A stretch of DNA of 64,000 bases from Sinorhizobium fredii (GCF_002944405.1 NZ_CP024310.1:434001-498000), one strand, 5' to 3'; numbered from the stretch's first letter, positions 46,335-57,112 are shown. Translations and numbers: made by a program. Notes: generated by a model from the sequence alone, not told the origin.

Positions 46335-47123
46335 TTAGGAGGCCAATTCGGCGATGATGTCGCGCAGGGTATTGGCAGAGCGAATGGAGCCAAGGGCTTC
46401 GCTTGCGGGCAAATGCGATCCGATGCGGATCGAATAGCCGCCGAGCCGATTGGCCGTTCGAAACATCGCTTCGTCTGTCACATCATCCCCGATCGCCAGC
46501 GCGCGTCTGCCGGCGAAGGCTCGCTGCCCGAGAAACGCCGCGACCGCGTGGCCCTTATCGGCGCGGGCCGGACGGATCTCGATTACCATCTTGCCGTGCT
46601 GGATCGTCCAGTTTGGCCCTGCCCGGATCAACGCCCGCTCCATCAGCAGTTCAACTTCGAGTTTTCTGGCCGGCTCCAGCCGGTAATGGGCCGCGACTGC
46701 CGCTCCCTTGTCCTCGATTAGAACTCCCGCCCAGTTGGCAGTCTCGGCGACAAGATCGGCCTTCAGCCGCTCGAACTCCGCCGTCGCTGCGGCCTTATGT
46801 ACGAAGCCGTCCGGATCGCGACGCTCGGCACCGTGAAGCCCGGCGACGGGAAAATGGGACTGTGAGAAAAGCTGGTCGACATAATCAAGAGCGCGACCGG
46901 TCACGAGCGCCAAGGCACCGCCGAGTTTTCTTGACAAGGCATCCAGATTCGCTGGCAGCGAAGGCGGAACGATCACGGCATCCGGCGTTGCGGCGAGGTC
47001 CAGCAAAGTGCCATCGATATCGAGGAACAGAGCCCAGTTGTCCAGATCCGTCGAGAGAGCGGAGAGAAAGTCCTCCCCTAAGGCGGCCTCCGAGGCGCTG
47101 AGAAGCTGCGTCTGGCATGACAT
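46335..47123 (-). CDS. otsB: Trehalose-6-phosphate phosphatase
   Basis: A 262-residue HAD-type phosphatase. Motif I is LFLDIDGTLLDL (nucleophile Asp), a threonine motif lies in ALVTGRALDYVD, and motif IV is ALAIGDDVTDEAMF. It hydrolyses trehalose-6-phosphate to trehalose. It is the upstream gene of the otsBA pair. Fragments of other genes on both sides suggest this pair was kept, or inserted, within decaying DNA. Confidence 0.94.
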   Translation of the reverse strand: MSCQTQLLSASEAALGEDFLSALSTDLDNWALFLDIDGTLLDLAATPDAVIVPPSLPANLDALSRKLGGALALVTGRALDYVDQLFSQSHFPVAGLHGAERRDPDGFVHKAAATAEFERLKADLVAETANWAGVLIEDKGAAVAAHYRLEPARKLEVELLMERALIRAGPNWTIQHGKMVIEIRPARADKGHAVAAFLGQRAFAGRRALAIGDDVTDEAMFRTANRLGGYSIRIGSHLPASEALGSIRSANTLRDIIAELAS

Positions 47124-47346
47124 GACGCTATGTCTACCTCAGATCGCTATTGCCGGCCAACCCCAACTTTCATCAATGACCGGCGATACTTGCGACTGCC
47201 GGCGAGCTCGTTTTCCTTGTCTTTGGCGCAATCGCCCAATTTGACCGACGACTGACCTCGAAGGACGGCATTGTCGCTGCAAGCGCACAAGGGCTCTGCC
47301 GTCAGCCTCTAGACCTGAAGAAGGTCGAGGCTGTTAGCAGTCATTG

Positions 47347-47800
47347 CGCTCCGGATATCGCCTGGCCGGCTGGATGACGGCCCGCATGGTGATAGGCGAC
47401 ATCATCTATCTGGCAGCGGCGCTCGCTGGCCTTGCTTGCATCGCTGAAACGTTTACGACCTATTGATCGTTATCAAGTGGGCCGGGGTTGCCTACCTAAG
47501 CTGGCTTGCCGTGCAGTTCTGGCGCGCCAATCCCACGACAAAGCGGCCGGAGCGCGTTCATGTCCGGCATTCTCATTACGCTGGGCAATCCAAAGTCCGT
47601 CCTATTTATGTGTCCATTTTGCCCACGGTGATCGATGTTTCGACGGTGAACATGGCGGACGCCTTGCTGCTTTTAGCTGTCACCTGCATAATCTTGTCGG
47701 TGCGCAATACCCCTTCGCGATGGCCGGTGCGCGGGCCCGGCACGCGCTGAGCTCTCCGCGCGGTGAAGTTGATGAACCGCGTATTCGATATAGCCGCTCT
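47347..47800 (+). pseudogene. LysE/RhtB family exporter relic
   Basis: Several frames in turn give one LysE exporter: GYRLAGWMTARMVIGDIIYL, then VIKWAGVAYLSWLAVQFWRA, then SGILITLGNPKSVLF, then YVSILPTVIDVSTV and ADALLLLAVTCIILSV. At least three frameshifts (near 47455, 47560 and 47615) separate them, with another near 47705, and no start is visible. It is a dead amino acid exporter gene. Confidence 0.75.
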
Positions 47801-47801
47801 T

Positions 47802-48279
47802 GCCTCTCCGCCGCTGGTCGTCGCCTTCGCGCGCGCCGGTACGGTGAAGCTCGATATTCTGACCGATCCGATCGGAACGACCGCCGACGGCCGGAAGATC
47901 ACCCTCTCCATGCTTTGGCCGACCGGCGCCGAGATCGACGAGCCCTGGCGCAGGCTTCAAGTCCGCGCGACTCAACCTGATCGGCATGGGCATCCTGCCG
48001 TTGCGGTTGCCCGCGGAGTTCTGTCCCGACCGGCTGAAGCTCCAGCTGGGAGACGTTGTCGAAGTTGCGGCGGATCCGGCGACGATTTCTCCGCGCTGCC
48101 CGGTGCCGGTGACGATCTTGAGGAAAGACGGCAGCAGTTTCTCGTTCGGGGCAGACGCGGCGGTAGAAACCAATGTCGAACTCCGGACGCTCAAGGCCGG
48201 CGGTCTCCTGCCTTTCATCCTCGATGAAGTGCTGAGATCGCCCGGTAACGCAAAGTCTGCGAAAACTTCGCTTCAGTGA
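47802..48279 (+). pseudogene. acnD: AcnD/AcnA-like aconitase relic
   Basis: The first part reads [20 protein letters not shown] and [12 protein letters not shown], as after the Fe-S cysteine region of aconitases. The second, in another frame, reads [20 protein letters not shown] and ends [17 protein letters not shown], the C-terminus. Some 200 residues between are missing. Given a prpF relic 3.5 kb away, the AcnD type (2-methylisocitrate dehydratase) is more likely than AcnA. Confidence 0.72.
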
Positions 48280-48354
48280 CGGTTGCCCACCCGAACGAAG
48301 TCGGGCGGGACACGCCGGCGGTGCATGTCGCCGGCTGCGGGGGACCCGTGGCTT

Positions 48355-49542
<1,188 letters not shown>

Positions 49543-49585
49543 TCAGCGGAGTCGATCAGATTGCGTCGGGAAAGGACGAAGAACC

Positions 49586-51706
49586 GTGGAGCAGGCAGGG
49601 AAGGAAACCGGCCGCCGGAGGGCGCTTTGGGCGGCGGTTGCGATTGTCGCGATCGTTGCGGCGGGTGCAATCGGCGGCAAGATCGCGCTCGAGAGGAAGG
49701 TCAACGAACTGGTCGCAGCGCGCGGCGGCACGGCGGCCTCCGTCGATGTGGATCTCCTGGGACGCATTCATCTGCGCGACGTGACGCTGCCGCTCACCAA
49801 CGGCGTGAATGTCCGTGTCACGGCGATCGACGGACGACCCAAGATCCTCTTCCTGAACGGGATGCTCGAGGTAAGCGACCTCAGCGTCCAGTCGTCAACG
49901 GGCAAGATCTCCGTGCCGCATGCAAGCGTCGAGGACGCCAATCTCGATCCTGGATTGCTGGCCGAACTCGTCAGCGGGAAAAGCACTGCCCCGCTGTCGA
50001 GGCGCATCGAAGGCCTTGCGGTGAGACGCGTTTCGGCGCCCGAGGTCACCGTCAGCCAGGCGATTGCCGGCAGCGAGCAGAAGACGGTCTACAGGAACGT
50101 GGCCCTCGCCGACATCGCAGATGGCCGGGTCGCGCGCTACTTAGCCGACGGCGCCAGCTTTGAATTTGCCATGGAAATCCCCGACGGGCTTGGAGGTACG
50201 AAGCAGGAGCGCATGACCGGTTCGATCGGTGCAATGGCGGGACAGGACTTCGACGCGGCCTATATGGCGCGCCTCTATACGGAAAAGGCGGGGCCAGAGG
50301 ACAAGGAGGCGAAGCCGCTCTACGGTCCCCTTTCGGTCAAGGCCATCGCCTTCTCGAACAGCCAGACGCGTTTCGCCTATGACGAAATGCGCAGCAACGG
50401 GTTCAGCATGCGCATGCCGGCCGAGCCGCTTCTTGAATTGCTGGAGAAGTTGTCATCGGTCTCAAAGCCCGATGAGGTTGCTCCGGAGGAGCGGCGAGCC
50501 TTCTTTGCCCGGCTCCTGTCGCTGGCCGACGTGGTCGGCAAGGGCGACATGGAGATGCTCGGACTCAAGATCGACGCGCCGGCAGAGAACGCCGAAACCA
50601 AGGGCGAGAGAATCAAGCTTGCAATCGATTGCCTGGCAGTCCGGCTCGACGGCCGGACGTTCGATGCGGCGCTTAACGGCCTGTCGATGGGCGAGGGCGG
50701 CGACTACGTCAAGTTCTCCGAAGCGAGCATTACCGGCTTTTCGTGGGATTCGACGCTCAAAGCGCTGCAGAAGATGGCTGCGCTGGACGAGCAACAGCTC
50801 AATACCTTCCCCTTCACCACGCTCTTGCCGGAGTTCGGCACGTTCCGCGTCGCAGGAATTGACGTCGACCTGCCCAACCCCGAGACGAGCACGGACAACG
50901 CCGATGCGGAAGGCTACGCCGAAACCGATGACCCGGACGCGCTTGCCGAAGAGGGGCTCGTGCCTGATACGGAGCAGGCCGACGGGGCGGATCAGCAGAC
51001 GAATAAGCCTGCCGCCGCCGTTCTCGAACGCATCCGCTTCACGCTGAAGAATTATGAGCTAGCGCTCACCAAGCCCTATAACGGCATTCCGACCAATGTC
51101 CGCGTCAGCTACGAGGATCTGAGCGTGCCGCTCTCGGAGGACGCGAAGGACGAGACCTTAGCGGAACTCCGCGAATTGGGTTTCGAAGAACTGGTCCTCT
51201 CCTCGAACATACAAGCGGCCTGGGATGAGCCCAATCAGGCGCTGGTGATCGAAGACATTTCGGTCAGCGGCAAGGATGTGGGCAGCCTCTCCCTTTCCGG
51301 CCTGATGGGGGGCTTCACCAAGGACTTCTTCTCTGGCAATCCGGCCATGGCCCAGGTGGCGCTCTTCGGCCTCACGGCGCGGGAAGTGAAGCTCAAGCTC
51401 GAGGACAAGGGCGGCATGGCCAAAGGCATCAAATTTTATGCCGGGCAAAACGGGATGACAGAGGACCAGGCGCGCGGCATGTTCACGATGATGGCAGCGG
51501 CGGTGTTGCAGCAGTTCGCTGCCGACCAGCCGAAGCTCAAGGGCACCGTCGACGCGCTGTCGCGCTTCATCGCCAAGCCCGGGATCTTCAGCCTGACGGT
51601 CAGGTCCAAGGCCGAAAACGGCGTTGGCGCGTTCGATCTCGTCGCGGCTTCCGAGAACCCGCTGCTTCTTCTCGACAAGGTCGAGCTCGAGGCGGCCGCG
51701 CAATAG
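49586..51706 (+). CDS. Large membrane-anchored hypothetical protein
   Basis: A 706-residue protein with one N-terminal transmembrane segment (about residues 12-32, LWAAVAIVAIVAAGAIGGKI) and a long, mostly beta-and-helix periplasmic part. An acidic linker lies near residue 440 (TSTDNADAEGYAETDDPDA). The GTG at 49586, after GGGAAAGGACGAAG, is preferred to an upstream frame. The layout vaguely recalls AsmA/DUF945-like envelope proteins, but I cannot assign a family. Confidence 0.68.
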   Translation: MEQAGKETGRRRALWAAVAIVAIVAAGAIGGKIALERKVNELVAARGGTAASVDVDLLGRIHLRDVTLPLTNGVNVRVTAIDGRPKILFLNGMLEVSDLSVQSSTGKISVPHASVEDANLDPGLLAELVSGKSTAPLSRRIEGLAVRRVSAPEVTVSQAIAGSEQKTVYRNVALADIADGRVARYLADGASFEFAMEIPDGLGGTKQERMTGSIGAMAGQDFDAAYMARLYTEKAGPEDKEAKPLYGPLSVKAIAFSNSQTRFAYDEMRSNGFSMRMPAEPLLELLEKLSSVSKPDEVAPEERRAFFARLLSLADVVGKGDMEMLGLKIDAPAENAETKGERIKLAIDCLAVRLDGRTFDAALNGLSMGEGGDYVKFSEASITGFSWDSTLKALQKMAALDEQQLNTFPFTTLLPEFGTFRVAGIDVDLPNPETSTDNADAEGYAETDDPDALAEEGLVPDTEQADGADQQTNKPAAAVLERIRFTLKNYELALTKPYNGIPTNVRVSYEDLSVPLSEDAKDETLAELRELGFEELVLSSNIQAAWDEPNQALVIEDISVSGKDVGSLSLSGLMGGFTKDFFSGNPAMAQVALFGLTAREVKLKLEDKGGMAKGIKFYAGQNGMTEDQARGMFTMMAAAVLQQFAADQPKLKGTVDALSRFIAKPGIFSLTVRSKAENGVGAFDLVAASENPLLLLDKVELEAAAQ

Positions 51707-51939
51707 GCCGCCTCTTCGGGCCCCGCCGCCGCGCAGGGCCCGCAGGTCAAGGCGCATAGTTCCCGATAAGAAGCGCCGCTCCTCGGGCCGCAGTGCCCTG
51801 GAGCCCCACTTGGAGAGCGTGCTCGGAAATGCATGGCTGCCTAAAGGCTGAAAGAGTGGTAAATTAGGCATTGCTTATGGAAATTCCTGCCCATGCTCGC
51901 CGCTGTAGGCCGAGCAGCTTCGTGGAAGGGGCGGCGTCG

Positions 51940-52296
51940 ATGCCTTTCACGTCAGTATCAGTGCCGGTCATCGCCATTGCTCTTTTATCGGTGGTTCTTG
52001 TCTTGCCGAGCGACGCCCATCAGGCGGGCGGCGGCTGGGCCTATCCTCCGGCCTGTTGCAAGGCCAACGATCTCGGAGGAGACTGCGCCGCCATACCGGC
52101 TTCCGATGTAAGCAAGGGCAGACGCGGATTCTCCGTCACGCTCCGTCCTGGAGACCACCCCCTCGCCACCAGAAGCCACTGGTTCTTCATCCCCTATGGA
52201 GATGAAATCCCGTCAGGAGACGGCGACTATCACATCTGTCTTCATCCGACCGAAGACGACTTAAACTGCTTCTTCGCGCCACCGGACACCGTTTGA
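51940..52296 (+). CDS. Small secreted cysteine-containing protein
   Basis: A 118-residue protein with a signal peptide (PFTSVSVPVIAIALLSVVLV, cleavage near SDAHQA). The mature part carries five cysteines (PACCKAND, GDCAA, ICLHP, NCFFA) and a central SHWFFIPYGDEIPSGDGDYH. Similar secreted hypotheticals are widespread in rhizobia; the function is unknown. The ATG at 51940 follows GGAAGGGG. Confidence 0.7.
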   Translation: MPFTSVSVPVIAIALLSVVLVLPSDAHQAGGGWAYPPACCKANDLGGDCAAIPASDVSKGRRGFSVTLRPGDHPLATRSHWFFIPYGDEIPSGDGDYHICLHPTEDDLNCFFAPPDTV

Positions 52297-52413
52297 CGAG
52301 GTCCTGCATCAGCTGCACCAGAGCCAAGAACTGGACTGGCTGAAATTAAATCAGCGTTCAACTTTCGGAGTTATTCGTGCGGGTATTGTCGATTTCTACC
52401 CGAGTTGATTTTG

Positions 52414-52734
52414 ATGAGCGAATTTCAAAACAAAGCTGTTCGGCTGATGGCTGCCTTTGGAGAAGACTCGCTGAGTGATCTCGAAGAGCGCCAGAGAATA
52501 CTCCTGCTTACGTCCCTGGAACTCTACCGCGCCCTCGGCGGGTCCTTTGATCAGCTCGAGGCGCTCATCATGGGCGATGAGCAGGAAACGCCTCGGCGCG
52601 TCGATTTGGTCATAGGCGATCTGATGGGCGAACTCGCGGCCATCGGTCACCTGTATGACCTGGACATCATGCAAGCCGCCCATAACACGCTCGACAGGAG
52701 ACTCCGAGAGGGGCTGTCTTTCACGGATTCTTAA
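52414..52734 (+). CDS. Hypothetical protein, 106 residues
   Basis: A soluble, acidic and mainly helical protein starting at MSEFQNKAVRLMAAFG. No motif or family is recognised. It lies 180 bases before a degenerate GGDEF-protein gene on the same strand. Codon use and acidic composition look coding, and the ribosome site is weak. Confidence 0.5.
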   Translation: MSEFQNKAVRLMAAFGEDSLSDLEERQRILLLTSLELYRALGGSFDQLEALIMGDEQETPRRVDLVIGDLMGELAAIGHLYDLDIMQAAHNTLDRRLREGLSFTDS

Positions 52735-52913
52735 TCGGCTAATATTACTGTGAGTTGTCCGACCGGGTGCACTGGCGCCAAATACAACCGCATGCATGCG
52801 AGGTCGGACACGACAATTCTGCCGCCGCAAATTCTAAGGTCCTGACCTCACGCCTCACTATTCGACGTCGTCACGGCCGCATCGCCTGCGACGTTTTCTT
52901 TGAAAGGCGCTGC

Positions 52914-53987
52914 ATGATGGCAATTGTGAGTTCGTCCAAACAGCTTGCACTACAAAATCGCAAGGAACTTTTCTACAATGTATTTGCGACCCTGAACCGC
53001 CTGGAGATCGACGCATCTCCGGTGAACTACGAGCTCATGTACGAGATCGTCAGCGGCAACAACCCGGAACTTCGCGAAAAATTTGCGCGGCTTGCAAAGC
53101 CGATCTCAGAAGAGGAGCTCGATGCGCTGGCACGAACCTACCTGCCGCATCACTTCGGCACGTCGATCCATGACCAGTCCGCAAATCGCCTGCAGGGCGA
53201 ATTGACGACGCTGAAGGAGTCGCTGCTGTCTGGTCAGAACTCGCTGTCCAACTACACCAGCATGCTTGGCCAGGCGACCGGCAAGATATCCTCGGCCGAT
53301 CCGCGCGACATGAACACGATCCGGTCGCAGCTTCGGGCGATCCGCCAGATGACGGAAGTGCAGCACTCGGCGAGCACGCAGATTCTCGAGCGCGTATCGG
53401 ACCAGTTATCGTCCGTCGCGGCGATTACCGGCGACGTGGAGGCGTTCGAGCGGACAAAGTTCACGCACCTCGTCACCAATCTCGCCAACCGGCGCGGCTT
53501 CAACAAGAGGCTGGCTGAACTCTATGGCGGCGAAACCTGTCCTGATGGCGTGTCGCTTCTTCTCTGTAACCTGCTGGTCCTCGACCCGTTCGAAGCCAAG
53601 GAACTCATCAAGATCAAGGAAGCCATTCTGGAGCGCCTCGGCCTTGCCGTAACGCGGGCCGTCCAGGCGACCGACTTTGCCGCCTGGCTGGAGCGGCCGC
53701 AGATCGGCATGCTCGTTTGGACGACGGCGGAGGCGGAGATCCAGAAGATGGCTGACCAGCTTCGAAAGAGCTGCCTTGCGGCCTTCGACAGCCGCCAGGC
53801 GAAGATGCCTGCCGTCGTCGCCCGGTTCGGCTGCAGCACCACCTATGATGCAAGCACGGCCGCGGAACTTGTGGGGCAGGCGGAAAAAGCGCTGCAGGCT
53901 GCCACAGACACGACAGGCGAGAAGGTCGTTTTCTTTTCAACGGGCGGCACCAGCGCCCGCAAGGATTGGATGCTCTATCGCCGCTGA
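52914..53987 (+). CDS. Degenerate GGDEF-domain protein
   Basis: A protein of about 357 residues. The N-terminal half has the helical VNYELMYEIVSGNNPELREKF segment often found before GGDEF domains. The second half aligns with a GGDEF domain (THLVTNLANRRGF, then LLLCNLLVLDPF, then QATDFAAWLERPQIGMLV). The signature itself is ERPQI instead of GGDEF, and the metal-binding acids are missing. It cannot be an active diguanylate cyclase; a receptor or scaffold role is possible. AAAGG precedes two adjacent ATGs, at 52914 and 52917. Confidence 0.78.
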   Translation: MMAIVSSSKQLALQNRKELFYNVFATLNRLEIDASPVNYELMYEIVSGNNPELREKFARLAKPISEEELDALARTYLPHHFGTSIHDQSANRLQGELTTLKESLLSGQNSLSNYTSMLGQATGKISSADPRDMNTIRSQLRAIRQMTEVQHSASTQILERVSDQLSSVAAITGDVEAFERTKFTHLVTNLANRRGFNKRLAELYGGETCPDGVSLLLCNLLVLDPFEAKELIKIKEAILERLGLAVTRAVQATDFAAWLERPQIGMLVWTTAEAEIQKMADQLRKSCLAAFDSRQAKMPAVVARFGCSTTYDASTAAELVGQAEKALQAATDTTGEKVVFFSTGGTSARKDWMLYRR

Positions 53988-54219
53988 CCAGCAGGCTATG
54001 TTGCCGCTATATTGCAAAAGCGCCGAGGGCGAGAGGATTGGCGAGGGTAGCGGGACGTCTCCGAGCCAGGAGTGGACGTAGACGGAAGTATATACTGACA
54101 AATTCCTGGTGTTGTATAGGATGATGCTATCCAACGTATACAGTACCTTGCTGTAATTATAAGTTGATTCATGTTTTTCAGGTACAGATAAACAGTCAAG
54201 ACAACGTCGCGAGGAAGCT

Positions 54220-54528
54220 ATGCCGTACAAGGACAGTGTTCAGCGTGTTTCTGCGAGAACGCAGACCCAGATAACCGGAAACGTCAGCTGCAAGACAGGA
54301 TCGAGCAACGGGGTCGTCAAGGATCTTTCCGAAGAGGGGATATGCTTTCAGCTCTTTTTCGACATCGGCGCGCGCACCGGACAGGAGGTTACGATCCGCA
54401 GCCAAGAGCTTGGTCTCCTGACCGGCATTGTCCGGTGGAGCCGGGGAGACCGCATCGGCATCAAGCTCAAGCTCTCATCCAACACGGCCGCCCAGATCGC
54501 CTCATACTACAAGTTCTTCCAGGGCTGA
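54220..54528 (+). CDS. PilZ domain protein
   Basis: A 102-residue single PilZ domain, the main class of c-di-GMP receptors. An arginine region lies in QRVSARTQTQ, followed by the DLSEEGICFQ loop (D/NxSxxG motif) and VRWSRGDRIGIKL. The RxxxR signature is incomplete (RVSAR), so c-di-GMP binding is plausible, not certain. It follows the degenerate GGDEF gene on the same strand. Confidence 0.85.
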   Translation: MPYKDSVQRVSARTQTQITGNVSCKTGSSNGVVKDLSEEGICFQLFFDIGARTGQEVTIRSQELGLLTGIVRWSRGDRIGIKLKLSSNTAAQIASYYKFFQG

Positions 54529-54591
54529 GCGCCTGCCGGTGCCGCATCTTAGCAGACGCGCAGAGGTCGCGTGGCACTGCCGCCGGTCCGC

Positions 54592-55185
54592 TCACGGCCT
54601 AGTCACCCGTAGCCCCTCGAGCAGCGCCCGGAAGCCGTCCACAGCTCTTTGAGATGTTTCCTCGGGCGCATCGGAATTCGCGATCCACAGGGCCGCATGG
54701 CTGCTGGCGCCATTGATCAGGCGTGCCGCCACCTCCTCGTCGATGTTGATGATGGCGCCCTCTGCCTTGAGTTGGCGCAGGCTTTCGCTGAGAGCGGCGA
54801 TGCAGCCGTTGTTGCTTGGCCATTGCGAGATGTCTCCGAGGACCGCCGGTCCGTCGCGGAACATGATGCGTTGGATTTCCGGCTCGAGCGCCATCTGGAT
54901 ATACGCGACACACTCGTCCATGAACCCCTGCCAGCGGCTCGGCGCGGCAGCCGAGATGCTATTCAGCCGGGCGGTCATCTCGGCGTCGATTTCCTCGATG
55001 ACGGCTTGCAGCAGCCCCTTCTTGTCGCCGAAATGGTGATAGAGGGCGCCTCGCGTCAGCCCCGCCCCGGCGGTGAAATCGTCCATGGAGGCCTCGGCAT
55101 ATCCGACCGTCCCAAAGGCCTGTCGGGCGGCCGCAATCAGCTTCGCCCGGGTTTCGGCAATCATGTCGTGGCGCGGTCTGCGCAT
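54592..55185 (-). CDS. TetR/AcrR family transcriptional regulator
   Basis: A 197-residue repressor. The HTH is seen in AFGTVGYAEASMDDFTAGAG and LTRGALYHHFGDKKGLLQAV, followed by a TetR_C-type helical domain. It is divergent from an MFS exporter, with three near-identical 15-bp palindromes between, so it very likely represses the exporter and itself. Confidence 0.9.
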   Translation of the reverse strand: MRRPRHDMIAETRAKLIAAARQAFGTVGYAEASMDDFTAGAGLTRGALYHHFGDKKGLLQAVIEEIDAEMTARLNSISAAAPSRWQGFMDECVAYIQMALEPEIQRIMFRDGPAVLGDISQWPSNNGCIAALSESLRQLKAEGAIINIDEEVAARLINGASSHAALWIANSDAPEETSQRAVDGFRALLEGLRVTRP

Positions 55186-55200
55186 GCGCTCTCCTATTTA

Positions 55201-55267
55201 CATACGTCTCGTATTTTATTTGACATACGATGCGTATGCAACTAATTAAGGACGTACGCCACGTATG
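55201..55267. promoter_or_regulatory. Three tandem 15-bp TetR operators
   Basis: CATACG-TCT-CGTATT (55201-55215), CATACG-ATG-CGTATG (55224-55238) and CGTACG-CCA-CGTATG (55253-55267) share the TACG-N3-CGTA core. They are spaced 23 and 29 bases start to start and fill the tetR/MFS promoter region. Confidence 0.7.
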
Positions 55268-55302
55268 TAAGTGGTGAACCGGGTCCTTACAAGGAACGTC
55301 TC

Positions 55303-56526
55303 ATGTCCAATCCTTATGCAGAGATATTCAGAGCGCCGGGAGCCAAAGGCTTTTCAGCCGCCGGCTTCCTCGCCCGCCTGCCGATCGCCATGGCGCCGAT
55401 CGGCATCGTCGCGATGCTGTCGCAGACGCACGGAGAATACTGGTTGGCGGGCGCGGTGTCGGCCACTTTCGCGCTGACCAACGCGCTGATCTCTCCCCAT
55501 ATTTCCCGGATGGTGGATCGCTACGGCCAGACAGCCGTCGTCATCCCGACCACGACGATTTCGATCTTTGCCTTCCTCGCCCTCATTGCGGCGGCCAATC
55601 AGAATTGGCCCGATTGGGCGCTCTTCGTCTCGGCCTTCCTAGCCGCCGCCATGCCCAGCATGCCGGCATTGCTGCGCGCCCGTTGGACCGAGATCTTCCG
55701 TGACCGGCCCGAGTTGAACACCGCTTTTGCCTTTGAATCATCGGCAGACGAGCTCGTCTATATCGCCGGAGCGTCGCTCTCGGTCGGATTGGGGGTCGCT
55801 CTCTTCCCCGAGGCGGGCATGCTGGCGAGCACGATTTTCCTCGCTCTCGGAACGCTGGCATTCATCATGCAGCGCTCGACCGAACCGAGGCTGCGCCGTA
55901 CGGATGTCAAAGCATCGCAAGGCTCGGCGATCCGCCTGCGTGCCGTTCAGATCATCACGCTCGCCCTCGTATTCGTAGGCTCCACCTTCGCGACGGCGGA
56001 AGTGAGCGCCGTTGCAATCACCAAGGAACTCGGCCAGCCGAATTGGGCAACCGTCGTCATCGGCGTCTATGCAATCGGGTCCTTCGTGCTCGGCCTGATC
56101 CTCGGCGCCCTCAACCCAACGATGCCGTTGCACCGACAGCTCCTGATCGCCGTGAGCGCCCTTGCCGTCACCTCCTGGCCTCTGCTGATGGCCGGCACTG
56201 TCCCCCTCCTGGCGCTCGCCGTCTTTGTCAGCGGCATCGCCATTTCGCCGACCTTCATCACGGCCTTCGGCCTGATCGAGCGCCGCGTACCCGCCTCGAT
56301 GCTGACGGAAGGGGTGACGTGGGTGACGACCGGCATCGGTATCGGCATGGCGCTCGGTGCCTTCGTCGCAGGCTGGGTGGTCGACAGTTTCGGGGCTGAG
56401 AACGGCTTCTGGGTGTCCGTTGTCGCAAGCGCGGCGACCGTGGCTATCATCGGTCTCGGTCAGCGGAGTTTGGCCGGAACCACGGCGGAATGCGCCGTAG
56501 GTCCGCTTGCCCAACCGGCCGAGTAG
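55303..56526 (+). CDS. MFS transporter
   Basis: A 407-residue major facilitator with about twelve hydrophobic segments. The loop between helices 2 and 3 contains SRMVDRYGQTAVV (a motif A variant). The divergent TetR gene and operators mark it as an inducible exporter, probably of a toxic compound or pathway product. Substrate is unknown. The gene begins at MSNPYAEIFRAPGAKGFS after AAGGAAC. Confidence 0.9.
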   Translation: MSNPYAEIFRAPGAKGFSAAGFLARLPIAMAPIGIVAMLSQTHGEYWLAGAVSATFALTNALISPHISRMVDRYGQTAVVIPTTTISIFAFLALIAAANQNWPDWALFVSAFLAAAMPSMPALLRARWTEIFRDRPELNTAFAFESSADELVYIAGASLSVGLGVALFPEAGMLASTIFLALGTLAFIMQRSTEPRLRRTDVKASQGSAIRLRAVQIITLALVFVGSTFATAEVSAVAITKELGQPNWATVVIGVYAIGSFVLGLILGALNPTMPLHRQLLIAVSALAVTSWPLLMAGTVPLLALAVFVSGIAISPTFITAFGLIERRVPASMLTEGVTWVTTGIGIGMALGAFVAGWVVDSFGAENGFWVSVVASAATVAIIGLGQRSLAGTTAECAVGPLAQPAE

Positions 56527-56580
56527 CCAGGGCGCAGGCGTAGCACGCCATACTGCTCCGTAGGATGGCGAATTTGGTGG

Positions 56581-56614
56581 GAACATGCCTCGCTCTCCTC
56601 GGCGCGGCATGTTC
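56581..56614 (+). terminator. Hairpin after the MFS gene
   Basis: GAACATGCC pairs with GGCATGTTC (9 bp), with a further CGC/GCG pairing inside the loop. Only a short T-rich stretch follows (TTGTG), so termination may be weak. Confidence 0.45.
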
Positions 56615-56677
56615 TTGTGCGATCATTCAGGTTATCAACGTCGGACGAAGAGCGACATATTGCGACGGGAGGCGATC

Positions 56678-57112
56678 ATGAAGGCGCGCATCAAATGGGT
56701 CGAAGGGCGGACCTTCGTCGGCCAGTCCGGCAGCGGCCACAATGTCGTGCTCGGCACGGCTTTTGGGCAGGAAGGGAGCACGCCCGGGCCGAGCCCGATG
56801 GAACTGGTGCTGATCGGCACCGGCGGATGCTCGGCCTTCGACGTCGTCCATATTCTCGAAAAGGGCCGCCAGCCGGTCGAGGATTGTATCGTCGAGCTCA
56901 GCGCCGAGCGGGCGGACCAGGATCCGCGCGTGTTTACCCGCATCCACATGCATTTCGTGGTCAAGGGGCGCGGGCTTGCGGAAAACAAGGTCGAACGCGC
57001 CATTGCGCTGTCGATCGAGAAATACTGCTCCGCATCGGCAATGCTTGCCAAGACGGCCACGATCACCCACGACTTCGAGATCGTCGATACTGCTGCCGCC
57101 TCGCCGGAGTGA
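56678..57112 (+). CDS. OsmC family protein
   Basis: A 144-residue OsmC/YhfA-type protein starting at MKARIKWVEG after GGGAGG. Typical segments are GPSPMELVLIGTGGCSAFD (first redox Cys) and EKYCSASAMLA (second Cys). Members reduce organic hydroperoxides or act in thiol-based detoxification. It stands alone. Confidence 0.9.
   Translation: MKARIKWVEGRTFVGQSGSGHNVVLGTAFGQEGSTPGPSPMELVLIGTGGCSAFDVVHILEKGRQPVEDCIVELSAERADQDPRVFTRIHMHFVVKGRGLAENKVERAIALSIEKYCSASAMLAKTATITHDFEIVDTAAASPE

Noticed and set aside
51719..51748. GGGCCC...GGGCCC possible terminator after the 706-residue gene
   Set aside because: Only a six-base stem of self-complementary GGGCCC and no T-run.
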